From: a virus
Direction: 5' to 3' (one strand)
IMG/VR virus record: IMGVR_UViG_3300009159_000125
Span: 1 to 41,362 of that record
DNA: 41,362 nt
Shown: one piece after another, positions 38,700 to 41,362 of the stretch
Numbering within the stretch: position 1 is the stretch's first letter
Layout: each line of letters opens with the position of its first letter
Position numbers and translations under genes: made by a program
Notes under the pieces: generated by a model
The model's input: the letters and a program-made list of their open reading frames with translations, nothing else
Told to the model about the DNA's origin: nothing
Database searches by the model: none

Positions 38700-39565
38700 T
38701 ATGCGTATCCACTACCCAATGAAGTGTAGTAGTATGTACCATCGTAGAATATGCTCAGCATATCTATAGCACCAGCAGTAGTAGACAGTGTTTTGTAACC
38801 GGCTGCAAATTTATATGCGGCATCTGCGGTTAATGTACGACTGCCAGTTCCATCCTGTGTCAGTATCAATGTAATACCTTGTCCTGCAGAAAGGTTTGTG
38901 ATTGCATTTAATGTAGTATTACCAGTTAACGTGGCTTTTTGTATAGTACCGTTGTTTTTGTTTGGTGTCCAGGATCCGCTAACATTACCAACGCTGTAAA
39001 CAGTTTCTGGAGCATACGGATCACCAGCACTGCCGGTATATCCAGTTCCGCCTTGGCCGCCAGTGCCGCCAGTTGAGCCAGTATCGCCTTTGCTACCGGT
39101 ATAGCCAATTGGCCCTTGACCGCCTGTTGATCCAGTGCCGCCAGTTGATCCGGTACTGCCCACTAGTCCAACATCGCCTTTACTTCCGGTGTAGCCGATT
39201 ACGCCTTGACTGCCTGTTGATCCAGTATTGCCAATTGATCCAGTATCACCTTTGCTGCCAGTGTAGCCAATTGCGCCCTGACTGCCGGTGTAGCCAACTA
39301 CAGTACTAGCACTACCAGTATAACCGGCATCACCTTTGCTGCCAGTATAGCCTTGGCTACCTGTGTAACCAGTTACGCCACCAGGGTAAGCTGTTGTTTG
39401 TATGGTGTTGTCTGCAAATTTTAAATTACCTGTGATTGCCACGCCATTGCTGTTAACAGTTAACGGTTGTACAGTAGAAGTAAGGCCAGTAACTGGATCA
39501 GTAACTGATGCAGAAATGTTCAGTGATGCTAGTGTATTTGGTTTAAGACTCGATAAGTTTGCCAT
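38699..39565 (-). CDS. Collagen-like fibre protein with GYTGS repeats
   Basis: This 288-residue protein has a beta-rich N-terminal domain (1-78, with [20 protein letters not shown]), a Gly-X-Y region with GYTGS, GSTGS and GSKGD triplets (about 79-176, interrupted once by GSASTVVG), and a C-terminal domain of about 110 residues ([36 protein letters not shown]). The end FYDGTYYY resembles the end of the neighbouring fibre (FYNGTEW). A late promoter motif lies 22 bases before the ATG. It is expected to be a trimeric fibre with a beta tip. Confidence 0.85.
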   Translation of the reverse strand: MANLSSLKPNTLASLNISASVTDPVTGLTSTVQPLTVNSNGVAITGNLKFADNTIQTTAYPGGVTGYTGSQGYTGSKGDAGYTGSASTVVGYTGSQGAIGYTGSKGDTGSIGNTGSTGSQGVIGYTGSKGDVGLVGSTGSTGGTGSTGGQGPIGYTGSKGDTGSTGGTGGQGGTGYTGSAGDPYAPETVYSVGNVSGSWTPNKNNGTIQKATLTGNTTLNAITNLSAGQGITLILTQDGTGSRTLTADAAYKFAAGYKTLSTTAGAIDMLSIFYDGTYYYTSLGSGYA

Positions 39566-39586
39566 TATGCATCCAATTTATTGTCG

Positions 39587-39594
39587 TATTTATG
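39587..39594 (-). promoter_or_regulatory. T4-type late promoter motif
   Basis: CATAAATA on the minus strand (7 of 8), 21 bases before the ATG at 39565. It lies just downstream of the terminator at 39604-39632, as expected for a new transcription unit. Confidence 0.6.
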
Positions 39595-39603
39595 GACAAA
39601 AGA

Positions 39604-39632
39604 GAAAAAAATAAAGCACCCTGGGGTGCTTT
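39604..39632 (-). terminator. Rho-independent terminator
   Basis: On the minus strand, AAAGCACCC and GGGTGCTTT form a perfect 9-base stem (39613-39632) with a 2-base loop or slightly shortened stem, followed by a run of T's. It ends the transcript of the large collagen-like gene. Confidence 0.9.
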
Positions 39633-39653
39633 ATTTGTTAGTCACCGATTAGA

Positions 39654-41362
<1,709 letters not shown>

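Overview
The window looks like part of the genome of a T4-like contractile-tailed phage of a Gram-negative, probably aquatic, bacterium. The reasons are a gp44-type clamp loader, a gp31/GroES-type co-chaperonin, a DsbA-like DNA-binding protein, PhoH, a MazG-type pyrophosphohydrolase, a cytidylyltransferase-like protein, T4-type late promoters (ATAAATA core), a holin/GH19 endolysin/two-component spanin lysis set, and long collagen-like and S74-chaperone tail-fibre genes. Base composition is in the low 40s percent GC by eye. I see no integrase, transposase, tRNA, CRISPR array or rRNA. Every gene except phoH is on the minus strand, so transcription runs from high to low coordinates; genes are tightly packed with many 1-4 base overlaps. 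The window cuts a gene at each end.

Layout, in transcription order. (1) 41362-28948: tail-fibre/adhesin block. It has two collagen-like fibres, two fibre-tip-like proteins, a 1011-residue fibre with an S74 auto-cleaving chaperone, a 267-residue baseplate/fibre adaptor-like protein, a 1100-residue Ig-like protein and a small structural protein. Rho-independent terminators lie at 39604-39632 and 36810-36836. (2) 28896-20844: metabolism and replication block of mostly small genes: MazG-like enzyme, Hc1-like histone, DnaE-like fragment, co-chaperonin, zinc protein, clamp loader, asparagine-synthase-like PP-loop protein, L7/L12-like protein, HAD phosphatase. (3) phoH alone on the plus strand, with a divergent control region at 19911-20109. 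(4) 19910-15747: two virion-type proteins, then the lysis cassette (i-spanin, o-spanin, a 17-residue zinc-knuckle peptide, GH19 endolysin, small genes, DUF4337-like membrane protein, holin-like protein, exported peptide). (5) 15688-11787: DnaJ-like and ClpA-like proteins, then an unknown protein. (6) 11763-6545: small acidic protein, glycosyltransferase-like protein, cytidylyltransferase-like protein and three virion-type proteins carrying prohead-protease-like motifs. (7) 6548-2953: two more collagen-like fibres and a subtilisin-like protease. (8) 2943-1: alpha/beta hydrolase, fatty-acid desaturase, a GC-rich structured spacer, a frameshift-truncated gene, DsbA-like protein and two small membrane proteins.

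The most distinctive content is a phage-encoded protein-quality-control set: a ClpA-type unfoldase with an IGF tripeptide where ClpP would dock, a DnaJ-like protein, and a separate GroES-type co-chaperonin. The dnaJ and mazG genes each have a near-consensus sigma70 promoter with exactly 17 bases between the boxes and a perfect inverted repeat lying over the spacer and -10 box, as expected of a repressor operator. A third, fully consensus sigma70 promoter drives a nearly leaderless 52-codon gene. T4-type late promoters precede several virion-type genes, so early and late regulons can be told apart by sequence.

Three places show length changes that break reading frames: a 14-base tandem duplication at 1021-1048, a missing A in dnaJ at 15560-15562, and a possible extra A at 17223-17229. 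They may be real mutations or read errors. Five small genes (49, 56, 52, 48 and 17 codons) were found by reading the gaps between larger genes.
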